DNA of 60,000 nt from Owenia fusiformis (GCA_903813345.2 CAIIXF020000006.1:35256436-35316435), one strand, 5' to 3'. Counted from the first letter of the stretch, positions 11,215 through 23,793 are shown. The notes: generated by a model not told the origin, from the sequence alone. Made by a program: numbers and translations.

Positions 11215-11425
11215 CCAAATTTGTGACATAATCAGCAATCGCGTGCAAAGACCAAAGGTATTTTCCATATCACCATTTTATAAAAAAAACGATTTTTAAA
11301 AATACCAACATAATGCGTGATTTGCTTGATATTTGATCATACACGCAAAATTGATGTGTGATTTCTATTTTTCCAGCAAATGCGTGACAATCACGCCTAA
11401 TGCGTGAGGGTTGACAGGGCCGTTA
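11215..11425. mobile_element. partial GCGTGA-type element
   Basis: The region is rich in GCGTGAT and GCGTGACA words and ends GTGAGGGTTGACAGGGCCG, which resembles the right end of the intact element at 12209-12514 (AGTTGACAGGCCTG). No left end or target duplication is found. It looks like a decayed or truncated relative. Confidence 0.45.
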
Positions 11426-12208
11426 TAGTCAGAAGAACTTATTTTGATTTTTCCTTAGCTTCTATTGCTGCCCTTTTCAAGAATTACCCCTTAGAATAGT
11501 TTGTTTTTCTTCCTTAAAAGAGAACTTCATCTATAATAATTATTACTAAGGCTTGAGCCAAAGGATGAATAGAGCTTCTGATCTTGAGTGATTGGATCCA
11601 GGCCCCAGATATCATCTCTAGTGACTTTCCATCTTTCAAAAAGGTTGTAATCTTCAGTAATTACTACAAGGCTATGAACCTAAGGGAAATGTATTGCTTT
11701 TTTGATTACAATAGAAGGTCATGATGAACCATGAAGACTTTATCTGTAAACTACGATTGTTTTAGGTTAAGCAGGCGCAACCCCAGGATGTTTTCAAGGG
11801 GGTGTGTCTATACATCTAAAAACGAAAAAAGCACTTTGGTGCAGTCACAGTGTCATACTAAACGCACCCCCTCCCTGTAAAGGATGGTTGTTCACATTGT
11901 ACCATTCTAATGCATCGAAAGCATATTTTACCAGTGTGGTTGTTACAAAGATATCAGCATGAGCCTACAATGTATGTAATAATTTATAATTTTGAAGATA
12001 GGTAGGCCATATGGATGCATTAGGCAACCTGACAAATTCATTTGTGTATAAGATACCTAATAAATAATAATCATTTTCAAGTTAATTACACCAACTCCAG
12101 TAATTCGTTTACTATTATGTTATTCATATAGACCAATGAGAATTAACTTGGACATAATTATTTATAAGTACAGATGCATAGTCTTAAATCAGGACCTTCT
12201 ACCATCCC

Positions 12209-12514
12209 CAGGCCTGTTAACTTGGGAACACCTAACCTGAGTGACTTGGAAATGTTGAACACTTCCCCTCAAAATGTGGACACCTTGGTCCAAATCTGAA
12301 TACCTTGATCCAAATTTTTTTCAGCGTTCGTATTTTTGCTGTGTAGACGATCTTTTTTAGAAATTTTTCTACAGAAATATTTTTGCTTGACAATTACCAG
12401 GTAAAATGCGTATTTGCGTGACATTTTTTGTCACGTAAAAATAACTGGCGTGACTTCAAATTCTTCAGCAAATGCGTGACAAATACGCAAATTGCGGGAC
12501 AGTTGACAGGCCTG
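12209..12514. mobile_element. 306-bp non-autonomous element, CAGGCCTG ends, 6-bp TSD
   Basis: It is flanked by CATCCC on both sides (12203-12208 and 12515-12520). The ends are CAGGCCTGTTAACT and, inward from the right, CAGGCCTGTCAACT. The right third carries clustered GCGTGAC/GTCACGC words. It matches the 491-bp element at 46193-46683 in reverse orientation along most of its length. There is no coding capacity. A 6-bp duplication excludes mariner (TA), piggyBac (TTAA) and hAT (8 bp); IS3EU- or Dada-like groups are possible. Confidence 0.85.
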
Positions 12515-12678
12515 CATCCCTCCTCTTCCCATTCCCTCTTTCAGTACTGTGATTGAAAGAAGGTGGGGAGGGGGAGGAGTATATATGCTGGGTCTAGATG
12601 TACTTGTACAGACTAATAAATAACATGATATGTAGGCCATACAGAGAGATTGATATGATAAGAGTCAATTGAAGATAC

Positions 12679-12845
12679 AGTAGAACCTGTATAAGTGAAA
12701 CACCCTTGGGACCACAAAAAAGTGTTCCACTTGTGAGGTGTTCCACTTACAGAAGTTCATTAACATGGAGTCAATGGGCCTCAGGGCTTTTAAAAACCTG
12801 TTCTACTTGTGAGGAGTTCTACTTGGCAGTTTCCACTATATACAT
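12679..12845. mobile_element. MITE with CAGTAGAACCTG ends
   Basis: The left end 'acagtagaacctgtataagtg' and the right end 'ggcagtttccacta' are imperfect inverted repeats, with repeats of 'gttccacttgtgagg' inside. It is related to the element at 21112-21296. TA-type flanks are likely but not certain. Confidence 0.6.
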
Positions 12846-13459
12846 AACAGAAAGATGACCTTCAACTTTGACATCTTTCTAAATTACATACTATGAAAAC
12901 ATTGGCATATCTTAAGTCCCTATGTTAAAAGTGCTGATATATTTAAGAACCTCTTGGTTATTTTCAGTATATTATCTGGCATCTTTAACATGTAATTTAA
13001 AGCTTTGTAGATGTACTAAATCTAACCTAGCTTCAAACAAAACTGTAGACTGACTGTTACAACTGCTGACTGTAAAACAACAATACAGCATTTTAGATGT
13101 AACTAGCAATGCATATAAGATAATCAAACAAGTGTATGATGCGCAAATCTGTTGTCATGTGAATACCAATGACCTAATTTCATAAGAGCTAAATCTATTA
13201 TAAGAAGCCAAGAAATCAAAATAAACATTCCCCCTACTCAACAAAAACTGAATTCTAAGTCAGCTTAAGCATTGCTATCCTCCAACTTATGCAGTAGTTC
13301 ACAATTTTGGTGCAAAAGTCTTAATGGTCTCAAATGGTCATTTATAGTATCTGATTGGATAAAGCCAAGGTGAAATAATTATCTCAGAGTGTAGATGAAG
13401 CCTATCTCTTGATAAGGGTACCTATATATACCATGGGATTCTATCATAATCAAACTTAC

Positions 13460-13529
13460 CACCATTAGAGTCTGGTTGCATTCCCCCTTGAGCTACAAGG
13501 GTATCAGTCGGTTCTGCATTCTTTTCCAT
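13460..13529 (-). CDS. alternative first exon E3 (23 codons, phase-1 donor)
   Basis: ATG at 13527-13529 in a strong context (CAAAATGG) opens 23 codons, MEKNAEPTDTLVAQGGMQPD then Ser-Asn-Gly, ending GGT G|GTAAGTTTG, a near-consensus donor in phase 1. The peptide is acidic and polar with no hydrophobic segment. The closing Ser-Asn-Gly resembles the His-Ala-Asn-Gly end of the exon at 56679-56805 and the Ser-Asn-Gly of its broken copy at 52.5 kb. With upstream DNA lacking an acceptor, this is one of the clearest first exons. Function of the peptide is unknown; it probably replaces the N-terminus of a shared downstream protein. Confidence 0.62.
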
Positions 13530-14091
13530 TTTGATCTAGTAGAACAACTTTCCCAGTTTGTGTAGGCTTTTAGTCAGATTACCCTGACCCCTTGATAAAT
13601 AGGATTTCAAAGTTGATATCTTATTCCTGTTCAATGTTCCACCTTGCTGAATGTAAGTGTCTTCTCAGTATGATATGTATGTATAGTGAACAGCTTGTAT
13701 ATTATACAGTATGTTGAAGCAAGTGTTGTGATGAAACGAGGCTGCCTGTAGTCTATTCTTGACTATAACTAAACTTATCACTTCATACAGTACTGGAGAA
13801 ACACAGTCATTACTTCATTAGGCCACTACAAGCAACAATTTGTTTAATTGTGAGAGTTAGCTCAAGGTCATATCAGTTTAAATACTATAGTACGGATGTA
13901 TAAAATGTATACAGATGTATAAAAAAATTCAAAATAACCAGAATTCAGATAAAAGGGTCTGATAGCAAAATCAATGATTTGTGTTTACATTTTTGAAGTG
14001 AAGTGTCATAAACAACTCACATTTAACAAGCAGATTACTTGTAAGGGCCCCGTGACCTTTTCATCTATTGTCAATATTAAAAGACATATTA

Positions 14092-16146
14092 GGTTATAAT
14101 GAAAACACGCGCTACGCACTAACGCGCCACGCGCCAATGCGCTAATAGAAAATGATCCTTCCCCCACGATGTGTGCGCATGTTTTAAGCGCATGTTTATG
14201 ATTGGTCAATACCCTTGGCCCAGGGACATGTATAATTAGGGTTATGACTCCCTGGGAACTTGTCAAAACATTGACACTTCAAAGACTGTATAAATCACCG
14301 CTAACCTGTCAATCAGACTTTGATGTGAACTTTGCGGCCGCAGGAAATAAACAAAGCCTCTCGAAAATTACACTTTTCAAGTTACGATTTCTCTAAAAAT
14401 ATAAGACCAATTAAGATGTTCTTCACACCGTTAAAAAACAGAATTCAACTTCAATTTAGGAAATAATTCCAAAACTAAATGAACGTGTACTTTTCTCTGT
14501 ATTTGACCTGAAAGAACATGAGTAACTTAGAATTAATAAATATTTACGGCCAATTACCGGACAATGATAAAACACGCTGGTCGGGTTTACATTACTTTTT
14601 AAATCGTCTCTTATTTAAAACTTTAATTCCAAATGAAATACAATCCTGTTTTCAACAATATTCCTGGTAAAATAGGTAATACAATTCACTGGGACTGACG
14701 TAATTCAAAACTTTTTAAATCTAAAATCAAATTTAGAATAACGAAAGCAAACATGAAAGGGGGGTTCATAGGGGTCTTGGAAATCCATATACACTATTTT
14801 TCACAAGCCCCTCAGTCTTATACCATTTACAGCATTTTTCACCCCTTTTACATGTATAACATACAGTGTATGCAATCGGGTAAATAATATATCTGTACGA
14901 TAATTTTGAAATTACCGTTGAGAAAAGTTTGGATAATATTCAGAAGGAAATAACATAATGCAAGAATCCACGTAGTACCAAATGTATAATCATACGGCAA
15001 ATAGGCAGTACACAGCCCCGAAGCCAGGAGGGGGGGGGGGGGGGGTTCGGAGGGTGACTTTGGAATTTTTGAAAAAGTGACCCCCCCCCCTGGGAAATCC
15101 TGGTTACTGTCCTGGCATATGGCATATAGAGACTACTATATAGAGATCTGGATTACCCCCATAAATGTGGGACTGATTTTTCAAATCACCCCCACAACCA
15201 GGCCCGTAGCCAGAGGGGGAGCTGGGGGAGCGGAGCTCCCCCTCTGGCCAGAGATTCTTTCAAAATCATGCAGTTTTTCACCATTCTGAGAATTTTTTTC
15301 ATGATTATTAGCCAAAATTGTGAAAAAGCTTCCCCTGGAAAAAAGCTGGCTACGGGCAAGCCCCCACAACTACTTGTGTATTGAAATCCCAAATTTATGG
15401 GGATAAGCTGGATCTGCAGTATTCGTTCAAACTGCCTTTAAATTTCATAATAGGTTTCTTTAATTCTTTTAAAACATATGTTTATTTAACTTATACGATG
15501 CCATATACGATAAATGTTGCCCCCTCTTATGCGGCCATACACAATAGATTTTCACCCTCCTCTTATACGATAACCCTATACACCCCCCCCCCCCCCCCAT
15601 GAAAGCGAAAGAGAGTAACCGGGCACGAAAAGAAAAATGGAAAAATATAAATGCGACGCCTGAATTATCCCACCGTTTGATAAGTCATGTGAGATATAAC
15701 TTCAAATACAAAGAGTAAAGATATATAAAACATCCATGACTTGATATTAAGAGGTAACATGCGACAAGTAAACATTATATTAAGTCATTAGTCAAGTAGT
15801 CGGGCCCCCGGCTCAGATTTCGAAACGGGATTTTTCTCGCCGATGGATGGACCCAAATAATGCAATGAAATAGGGAGCATATTCGCATATCTGCGACCAT
15901 TCATCTTGTAAGGTGCTACTTTCTATCTTCCTTTTAAATCAGATAAAACACACTAACAATCGATAATCTTTGCACAGTTAACGATCAAACATTGGGCTTC
16001 TTCATACTTCTGCTTTCTGATGAGCCACCTAATCTCTTCACTCACTCGATTTTTATACATGTTCCCGGGCCTGTGGGAACGATCATTCTGAACAGTGCGT
16101 TAGTGCGCTAGCGCGTTAGCGCGTAGCGCGTGTTTTCATTATAACC
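14092..16146. mobile_element. 2055-bp element, CG-rich inverted ends, 9-bp TSD
   Basis: It is flanked by GACATATTA at 14083-14091 and 16147-16155. The ends start GGTTATAATGAAAACACGCG and continue as GCGC/TAACGCG-rich repeats for roughly 85 bp, ending near AATGATC. A 9-bp duplication is typical of Mutator-like elements and also occurs in Merlin. No transposase frame was recognised. The interior holds other repeats, including the CGTAGCCAG element at 15196-15366 and long G and C homopolymers near 15027-15047 and 15582-15598. Confidence 0.8.
15196..15366. repeat. CGTAGCCAG-type repeat nested in the 2-kb element
   Basis: It starts 'cccgtagccagagggggagc' and ends 'aaagctggctacgggc', an inverted pair, with 'agagattctttcaaaatcatgcagttt' inside. 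It matches the repeat at 44473-44665. The family is non-coding; frames on both strands here are by-products of its composition. Confidence 0.7.
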
Positions 16147-16155
16147 GACATATTA

Positions 16156-16895
16156 GCATATGAGAGCATCAGATTGACTTCAACTATAAACAGATTAGAT
16201 AATATATTGAACAGCTTCTTCAATACTATGATGTGGGCGGATGTATTTTTAATTTGATTTGATCTGATGTATTTCTAAGTTAGTACATAATAATTGATTA
16301 TTTCAATTTTTATATGATGCAATAATCAATATATATTAAATCGTGATCGGTATTTTTGAATACTGTGTTTAAATTGTAATACTTTTTTGGTCTTTCCCTT
16401 TTGGAACTTAACATGATGGCAACAATTTAAAATCTAAAATGCATTCTTAATAATAAACTTTGCACTTTGAATGACCAAAAATGAAAAACATGAAAATTAG
16501 CTAATCTCCGGTTTCCTTATAATATCACATTAATGAACATTGAAGTACAACAAGAGACCAAGAAGTTGTAAATATTTCCCTTAAGAGATTTGTAAAAATA
16601 TTCTAAAAGCATGAAAATGAATTGATGTGCTCTAGTGAATTCAGGCAAACATGAATAATTCAGATGTTATGTATGCCGATTTCTTTAATGTGTTGTGGGA
16701 TTCATATACTTTATCTCCCTTGGAGAACTCAGCTTGTATTCACAAATGCAACTTTCGGCTGTTGGCTACTGAATTAAGCGTTTATTTTAAGAGCAACTCA
16801 TTTAAATATTAAAGTACCTACCACTATTCAACTCATATTTAAATGAGTTGGTCATAAAATAGTAAGTTATTCCGGTATCCGACAGACGAAGTTAC
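16156..16895. other. no gene seen
   Basis: AT-rich intron-like DNA; short palindrome around 16800-16850 ('actcatttaaat' / 'atttaaatgagt'). Confidence 0.5.
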
Positions 16896-17345
16896 ATTTA
16901 CGAATACAAGCTTAGTGCTGTATTGAAAAAGAAGACGAAAGTTGCATAAATACAAGCTTAGTGCTGTATTGAAAAAGAAGACGAAAGTTGCATAGGAATA
17001 CAAACTTAGTGCTATATTGAAAAAGAAGACGAAAGTTGCATAAATACAAGCTTAGTGCTGTATTGAAAAAGAAGACGAAAGTTGCATAAATACAAGCTTA
17101 GTGCTGTATTGAAAAAGAAGACGAAAGTTGCATAAATACAAGCTTAGTGCTGTATTGAAAAAGAAGACGAAAGTTGCATAAAAACAAGCTTAGTGCTGTA
17201 TTGAAAAAGAAGACAAAAGTTGCATAGGAATACAAGCTTAGTGCTGTATTGAAAAAGAAGACGAAAGTTGCATAAAAACAAGCTTAGTGCTGTATTGAAA
17301 AAGAAGACAAAAGTTGCATAGGAATACAAGCTTAGTACTGAATTA
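16895..17345. repeat. 46-48-bp minisatellite, about ten copies
   Basis: The unit begins TACAAGCTTAGTGCTGTATT and continues 'gaaaaagaagacgaaagttgcata', closing with 'aa' or 'ggaa', giving two length classes. Copies are nearly identical, implying recent amplification. The minus-strand open frame through it is a by-product. Confidence 0.92.
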
Positions 17346-18970
17346 ATTTTCATTAAAAAAGAAAGACTGATAAGTAAGGATCTAATATCCCATTATGGTA
17401 TGAGATATGTGTGAATTATGCTGTTGCGACCAACTGTATTAACAATCTCATAATAGATTTTTAAGTATTCAGTCACTGTGACATTTAGATCCAATTATTG
17501 CAAAGTTAAAGCCTCTTATTTATCATAAATATGGAAAATTCCTTAATGCTGCTCTTACTAAAAGACCAAGCTTTTTTCAATAATCTTCTTATAATATTGT
17601 TTTCGATTATATTGTATAATGTGCCCCATAAGCCTAAAATAGGCTGGGTATACTATACGAGGCACTTTAATAAATAAATATACAAACATACACATATCCC
17701 ACAAGTTTTAACGCGAGGAAAGTGATCTTTTAATTACATCAGAAAAACTGAGCAAGATTGACTGAAATGTATAATATGCACTTTAATTTGAAGCTATAAA
17801 ATACCATCACTTTAAAGTAAGACAAACCTGGTATACATACACGATCCTTTAATTAAATGCTGGTTTTTAACTTCCCCTACAATATACTTTTACCCTTGAT
17901 TGATAATAGGTCATCTGTATATAACAACCTACAATATACTTAAACTTTTAAACTGGTTTAATTATAGGTCATTTCTATATATATAATATATAACAATTAT
18001 CTCCATGATATGTCTAATTATAAGTGAATTTTGAGTGTTTCTTCCTGTAGGGGTCCAATTAGCTCTCTGGCATAATCTTCTAATTATTTTTCACTGTATA
18101 TCTCCTTCTACAACTGTTACATGTATACTGAGTGCAGTCTGACTTTAAAATGGCTCCCTAAAAGACAGATTCAAAAGGCGCATAATACAACATTATAGCT
18201 GACCAGTATTTGTATTTTATATATACTTATATTGTAGATTACCAGATTTTACTTAAGATCAAATAAAAACACAATAGGATTTAACATGAAAAATGTAAAA
18301 TAAATTGGCAAATACAACATGAATACATGATCCAATTTTAATAAACTTATTGCACGGAAGTTTTATGAATGGGTTATATAATCTAAAAGTAGCTATAATA
18401 CCGTCATATTAAACTAAAGAGGAAAGTATATAATGCTTAAATGAGTTACTTAATGCTTAAATGAGTTCCTTATTTTTCATCTCCACTATTTATAAAAGCA
18501 AAGAGGAAAGTGTATGTAAATTTAAAAATGGGAAGTATCACTGAATCTAAATTGTTTCTTTTATGTGTACTTTGCACATTGCAAAAAAAGAATAGTTTAC
18601 AAATGAAATGATGAGAAAAATAAGTATTCTAATCAGCCCATAAACTACAGAAAATAAAAAAATGTAGGAAATCATTTATCATTTAGTCTTATCTCAATGA
18701 ATTGCACACAATAGCAGCCATTTTACAGAATTGATATAGGATGATCTAAAATGGTTCTAGAAGGTTGATATACTCATAAAATCCTAATAAAATAACATTG
18801 AATAAACTTTCAATTGTCTGTAATAAATGTTAATGATTTAGTAACCTTCTTTGAAGTTTTATATCACATAAGTTATTCTCAGATTTTTATGCAATGGGCA
18901 TGGCTGATTGATCACTTTGGTTACCATGGGAATACAGACAACATACAAGAAAATATGAAATTGCAAAGTA
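17346..18970. other. no gene seen; short local duplication
   Basis: AT-rich. 'tgcttaaatgagtt' is repeated at about 18432 and 18450, and 'aaagaggaaagt' at about 18416 and 18499. No exon recognised. Confidence 0.5.
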
Positions 18971-19193
18971 CAGGGTGACCCTAAAATTGAAACCCTCTAA
19001 TTTTTTAATTACTTTCTCATTCATGTTATAATTTTCTTGAATTTTCTCATGCAGATAGTATCCAATACATGGAACACAGTTGTATAATTTTAAAAACTCA
19101 TTTACTCAATCACTAAAAACAAGAAGATTCTACAATTATTTAGAATGTAAAATGTATTTGAAAATCAGATGGTGATATTTTTGAGTCACCCTG
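18971..19193. mobile_element. 223-bp MITE, CAGGGTGAC ends, TA target
   Basis: TA flanks both sides. The left end is CAGGGTGACCCTAAAAT; inward from the right is CAGGGTGACTCAAAAAT, 15 of 17 matching. These ends are of the Tc1/mariner-like CAGGGTG type seen repeatedly in this window. It is non-coding. Confidence 0.8.
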
Positions 19194-19539
19194 TATAATT
19201 AATGGGCAACATTTCATGAACACAAAGTCAAATAAATAAACCAATATATCAATCAAAAGATAAATAAAAAAAACAACAACCAAAACCATGTCTGACACCC
19301 TTTGCAAACGCTTAAACTCATCTGAATATGTAAACTCAGATAATTCTTTCTTCCAACCTACATGTGTATGCATACTTCTAATCAGAATATATTGGGATGA
19401 GTATTATATGAAAATGCCCATAGATCTGCTTTTATTAATATGTGTGGCATTACATATTGCATTATGTAATACACCTATCACATATTCTGAGGAAATTAGT
19501 CGGACAATAATAATACCTGTGTCATTAATACAACATACA

Positions 19540-19639
19540 GTGTTAATCAACTTAAAATCAAATAAAGGTTTTGCGTTTCAATTAACAAATATTCCAATTT
19601 TTTGGACGACCCTGTATAGTGTTAATGAACTTAAAATCA
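19540..19639. repeat. 21-bp direct repeat flanking a short insertion-like segment
   Basis: GTGTTAATCAACTTAAAATCA (19540-19560) recurs with one change at 19619-19639. Between them lie about 58 bases ending TTTTTTGGACGACCCTGTATA, which looks like the right end of a CAGGGT element. Either a tandem duplication or an insertion with a long target duplication would produce this. Confidence 0.55.
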
Positions 19640-19914
19640 TTACATCAGTCACCATATTATGAAGCTTTATAATGATACCCTAACCTGGCCAAAGCCAATC
19701 CTTATCAACAGGTAATCCTTATAGGGAAGGTTCTCACATACAGGGAAATGGGACTCGATTCTTTTAAGCTATTCAGAATAGCGTTCCTTACAGAGAGGTG
19801 TTCCAATTGACTAGATAGCAATTACCTGCTTGAGGTTATAATCTTAAACATATTATCAATAACATATCATTTGTCCAAACTTCAGTCCAAAAATATTAAG
19901 TCATATGAAACAAA

Positions 19915-20025
19915 ATAAACAAGGCATTCACATGCAAAATGTCACTACCTGCCATTTGTTACAGATGCAGAACGCCAACTGTCGGACACCGATTGCCAAA
20001 TGCCATTAACAAAAAAAGGTTGGAG
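19915..20025. repeat. dispersed repeat R, copy C
   Basis: Core 'acatgcaaaatgtcactacctgccatttg' followed by 'ttacagatgcagaacgccaactg', ending 'ccattaacaaaaaaaggtt'. It lies about 0.5 kb downstream (minus sense) of exon E4. Confidence 0.75.
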
Positions 20026-20460
20026 ACATGAAATATTTCTTTTTATTGATGGTTTAACACTGGAAATTCATTCAAAACAGACAAATAAACTGATATAAAT
20101 TGAAGAACATCTAATCAAACAAACATTCGATTAATCCAATTCTTGACGATGCAATGCAATCAAAATCTATTGTTCACCTCCCTTTGATTTTATCTCCTAA
20201 AGTAGATTTCATAATCTTCTGAATTATGAGGAGGTGGTATACAAGCGCAAACAAAATAACATCAAGAACAAACAAAAAATAGTCTAAATAGTAAAAATAG
20301 TATAAAACAACAGCAGTAAGCATGCCCAGGGACAGCTGTATAAACTACAGCTGTACGTTTAAGTTGAAAATGGAAAATACACATTAAGGATTAAACCTCA
20401 TAGATCCACCAATCAAAACAAATAAACTGGAAAATGCCACAATGTAAACAAACGACTTAC

Positions 20461-20560
20461 AATTTTCATCTTTGACAACCCCGACATTTCCATGAATTTT
20501 CCTATGGTGTCTCGTTTGAGGTGTAAATTCCATATTATCATTCTCTTTTATATCTTCCAT
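20461..20560 (-). CDS. alternative first exon E4 (33 codons, phase-1 donor)
   Basis: ATG at 20558-20560 (context GCAATGG, good) opens 33 codons: MEDIKENDNMEFTPQTRHHR, then KIHGNVGVVKDEN, ending AAT T|GTAAGTCG, a strong phase-1 donor. The peptide is acidic at both ends with a basic centre (RHHRK), hydrophilic, and has no signal peptide. It shares strand and phase with the other first exons but no clear residue similarity, so it may be older. No acceptor-like tract precedes it. Dispersed repeat R lies 0.5 kb downstream. Confidence 0.6.
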
Positions 20561-20564
20561 TGCA

Positions 20565-21105
20565 ATATTTTAAAATATTACGTGAAATATCCATGTACCA
20601 AATGCTAAAAATTGCTTGGTATTTTATTGATCACAGCCAGTAATACACAGCCTTGTAACTGTAACCCAAAAGCCGCGTGCAATAAGGCTAAATTCACATA
20701 TCACGTCTTTGACACCCTAGTGATTTTACAGCCAAAGCTGGTTTCATTTGTAGTTTAACACGCTAGCTAACATTCCAAGAAAGTTTTGATAATTGAGATA
20801 GACAATACTGCGTTACATCAAACCAACTCAAAGCAACTCTTTTCTATGATATAACAGAGAGGTAGTAACTACTCTAGGACATTATCAATATGTTCCGCAT
20901 TAATATGGTATTATTTCTTCATTTTATTTATGACGCCAGCCTTTGCTAAAGGGAAATAAATGATCTGTATGCCTATTATGCTATATTATTAACGCATCAC
21001 TATATCATGATTAAAAGCGAACTAAAATCTCTATGCAATAATTTCAGGTTCAATCCAAAATTGATAAAGATGTGATGTACTATTGATTAAGTCTTTTAGA
21101 ACTTA
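20565..21105. other. no gene seen; presumed promoter side of E4
   Basis: DNA upstream (minus sense) of E4. No core-promoter motif could be assigned with confidence. Confidence 0.4.
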
Positions 21106-21111
21106 TAGACA

Positions 21112-21296
21112 GTGAAACCTGTAAAGTGGAACACCTTTAGAAGTGGAACACTTCTGTTTGTGGAACATTTTTCAGAGTTCAAAGACCAACTTTTAATGTT
21201 ATTTTAATGTTAAATGAACCTCTATAAGTGGAATACTTCCCAAGAGGAACACCTTTTAGAGGTACCAAAGGTGTTCCACTTAGACAGGTTTTACTG
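21112..21296. mobile_element. MITE with CAGTRAAACCTG ends
   Basis: The left end CAGTGAAACCTGTAAAGTGG and the inward right end CAGTAAAACCTGTCTAAGTG continue into shared GGAACACCTTT. 'gtggaacac' repeats lie inside. It is related to 12679-12845. Similar self-complementary elements are common in marine invertebrate genomes (general knowledge). Confidence 0.75.
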
Positions 21297-21367
21297 TAAC
21301 TGTATAAATGAAGTCTCTTTCCTCATAATTTTTTCTTTGGACTCGCTTGACTCAGTGTTACATCAAC

Positions 21368-21573
21368 ACTGGTCTCCCTGGCATTAAAGCAAGTGGGCGC
21401 AGCACCAACCTGAGGTTTTGAAAACAACCTTGCACCCACCTGAAAATCTATTTGCACCCACTTGAAAATGAGAAAAATCATGAAAAATTGGCATATTTTG
21501 ACCAATTTTGGTCTGAATTGTGAAAATGAGAATTTTGCACCCATCTGAGAAAAAATCCTTGGGAGATCACTGA
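21368..21573. mobile_element. MITE-like repeat, partner of 1060-1200
   Basis: The ends 'tggtctccctggcattaaagc' and 'ccttgggagatcactga' are imperfect inverted repeats. Three 'tgcacccacctgaaaat'-like words lie inside. The minus-strand open frame at 21323-21577 is a by-product. Confidence 0.6.
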
Positions 21574-21599
21574 TCAATTAATGTTCGATATAATAGAAG

Positions 21600-22330
21600 T
21601 TTATGTGACTTTTTACATGTGAGAACAACTGGTGAAGTGCTAACAATTTTATCATGTTAAATGAAACCAACCAAATGGAACTAATAAAACTAACAATCTA
21701 GAATCCACATTCAAAACAACATCCCAACTTAAAGTTATTATGCTTTATCGTCTTCTTAAGACATTTTTATCATCCAGTGATTTATTATCCCAAGGCTCTG
21801 TTATCTGGAAAATACATTTTGCTTTCTCAAATAATTTATGAGATGTTACCTTTGGGGATTATTTACAGTATAGATCGAACATTTGAGATTTTCATATTTT
21901 TCAATTCGAATTGGTATTGATTTTGATTAAGATAGAATCGATACAACCGGATCATCTTCAAGAATATAAATTAATCAAACCTAAAATCAATAAATATGCT
22001 TATCTTTGGGAATCCTGAAGATTTACCCTCATCTATTGAATTGATCAAAAAGAGGATAATTATTTTAATGGAGTATTCTATAATTGATCACCCTTAGTGA
22101 TTCAGGATGTTTAACATGTATACCCTGAGTAATATCAGTTTTTACAACATCCTCTGACTATGACCAATCACTTTACAGTTTTGAAAACAACCAATCAGAG
22201 TTAACATAAAGTGACATCATAGAAGGACAACAGACATCCTGGGGAGAAATCCAGGACTCATTCCTTTTGTTCATTTTTTCTACCATGAGCTGCTCAAGTT
22301 CATGGTATGGGTGTGGGTATATATATTACC
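21600..22330. other. no gene seen
   Basis: AT-rich; 'caggatgttta' near 22102 and 'agacatcctgggg' near 22231 form an imperfect inverted pair that could bound an old element. Confidence 0.35.
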
Positions 22331-22333
22331 TAC

Positions 22334-22370
22334 CAGACTCTGATAAGGTTGGCAGGTTTAATGCCATCAT
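22334..22370 (-). CDS. weak candidate first exon E5 (12 codons, phase-1 donor)
   Basis: Two ATGs in tandem (22370 and 22367; the second in strong context ATGATGG) open MMALNLPTLSES, ending TCT G|GTAGGTAATA in phase 1. Strand and phase fit the series. The exon is short enough that such a frame can arise by chance, and a second donor four bases on would change the phase. Confidence 0.25.
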
Positions 22371-22767
22371 TGATATGAAAAATGAAAGTTGATCTTTCCT
22401 GCAGAAGATAGACCCTATCCATGAAAATAAATCTCTCCAATTTGATACACAAAATATCAAACTTTACATTTTAAAATAGAACATATTTTTCCATGTTATA
22501 GAAAGTCTAGAAAGCTGATTCTAATTTGTGTTACAGTAAACTCTCTGAATTTTTCACCTTTAACATTTACCTTATCAATCTTCCATTAGTTGCTATTTGA
22601 TAAGATTATGTTTTATTTTATTTTCCAAGGGGCCATATGTCTAAGAATTAAGAGTCATCCTGACTTGGATTGGAAGATCTGTCGTTATATAACTGTTACC
22701 TTAGTTATCAAATAAGACGTCCTGTTAAAGTATCTTAAAGTAAAACATCTAGCATTTCAAAAGTAAC

Positions 22768-23191
22768 CACTGCCCCCAGGATTCCGTGTTTGCAGAGCGC
22801 GGACGGAATTTGCCTCTGCCCGCGGAATTGCAGAATCAACTATTTTGGTCAATTTCCGCGGAATTTTCCGCAGAATCCATATATTTTCCAAAAGTTTAAA
22901 AAGTCAGTCTTACCTGTAACAATTTGACACGTTTTCAGTCAAATCCCTTGCAGAAATAACCCAAATTATGCGAAGTGAAAATTCTAAACGCCATCGTTTG
23001 ATTTCTGCCGTTAGATGGCAGCATGTATGTAGTGACTGACTACCTGACTATCACGATATTTTCCCGTTTACTGGTTCGAAAACCATTAATATCCGCGGAA
23101 TTTCTGCAGAATTAGCCCTTTCTTCTTGCAGAATTCACTAATTTCACTTGCAGAATTGAGCATTTTAACTTGCAGAAAACTGGGGGGAGTG
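22768..23191. mobile_element. 424-bp non-autonomous element, CACTSCCCCCAG ends, 6-bp TSD
   Basis: AGTAAC flanks both sides (22762-22767 and 23192-23197). The ends are CACTGCCCCCAG and, inward from the right, CACTCCCCCCAG. Both flanks carry clustered GCGGAATT/GCAGAATT words. The plan (6-bp duplication, CAG near the tip, dense CG-rich short repeats just inside) matches the GCGTGAC and GCGGGAC families elsewhere in the window, though the sequences differ. No coding capacity. Confidence 0.8.
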
Positions 23192-23199
23192 AGTAACAC

Positions 23200-23789
23200 T
23201 AATCACATGCATGCTATATTCATCTACTTTTCAAATTCTACATTGTCAATCTTCAACATAAACACATTTCCGCTGTAGATTGCTTGTACTTCATTCATTA
23301 GTTCAGGATAAGGATCATGAAAACTCTAAGTAGATAATCCAATCACTCAATAGATCCCTTCAAAAAGGTATATGTAAACACTTCTTCGAAACAAACTGAA
23401 GGAACCCCGACAACATGTAGATTTAACAATACGTATTGGTCTTCACTATATTAAACAGATAAATAAGACATCAAATGACCAATAGATAATCTATAATCCA
23501 CGATAATCTCAGGCAGATTTTGGATGGTAATATGCATTGCATTCATTAATGATGACAGTTTCAGAAATTCTTACTGAACATTGATTTGACCCGACTGTCA
23601 CTCATTGTCAAAAGGTACTTGGCATCTAAAAATGGGTTGATGAAATTACTAGAGTAACATGAAGAAGTAGTTGAGATCACGTTGAGATACAAAATAGTAT
23701 ATACCCAGCATGCCTAAAACTAGATCTTGGTATTGTCTCACTGCTCTTGTATCTGTAAAATTTTCAAGTTGAACGATCGATTAAGCAGT
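23200..23789. other. no gene seen
   Basis: AT-rich intron-like DNA. Confidence 0.5.
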
Positions 23790-23793
23790 TTAA

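Noticed and set aside
19288-19662. 124-codon plus-strand open frame
   Set aside because: It starts in AT-rich DNA, crosses the 21-bp direct repeat and a CAGGGT-type transposon end, and has no domain.
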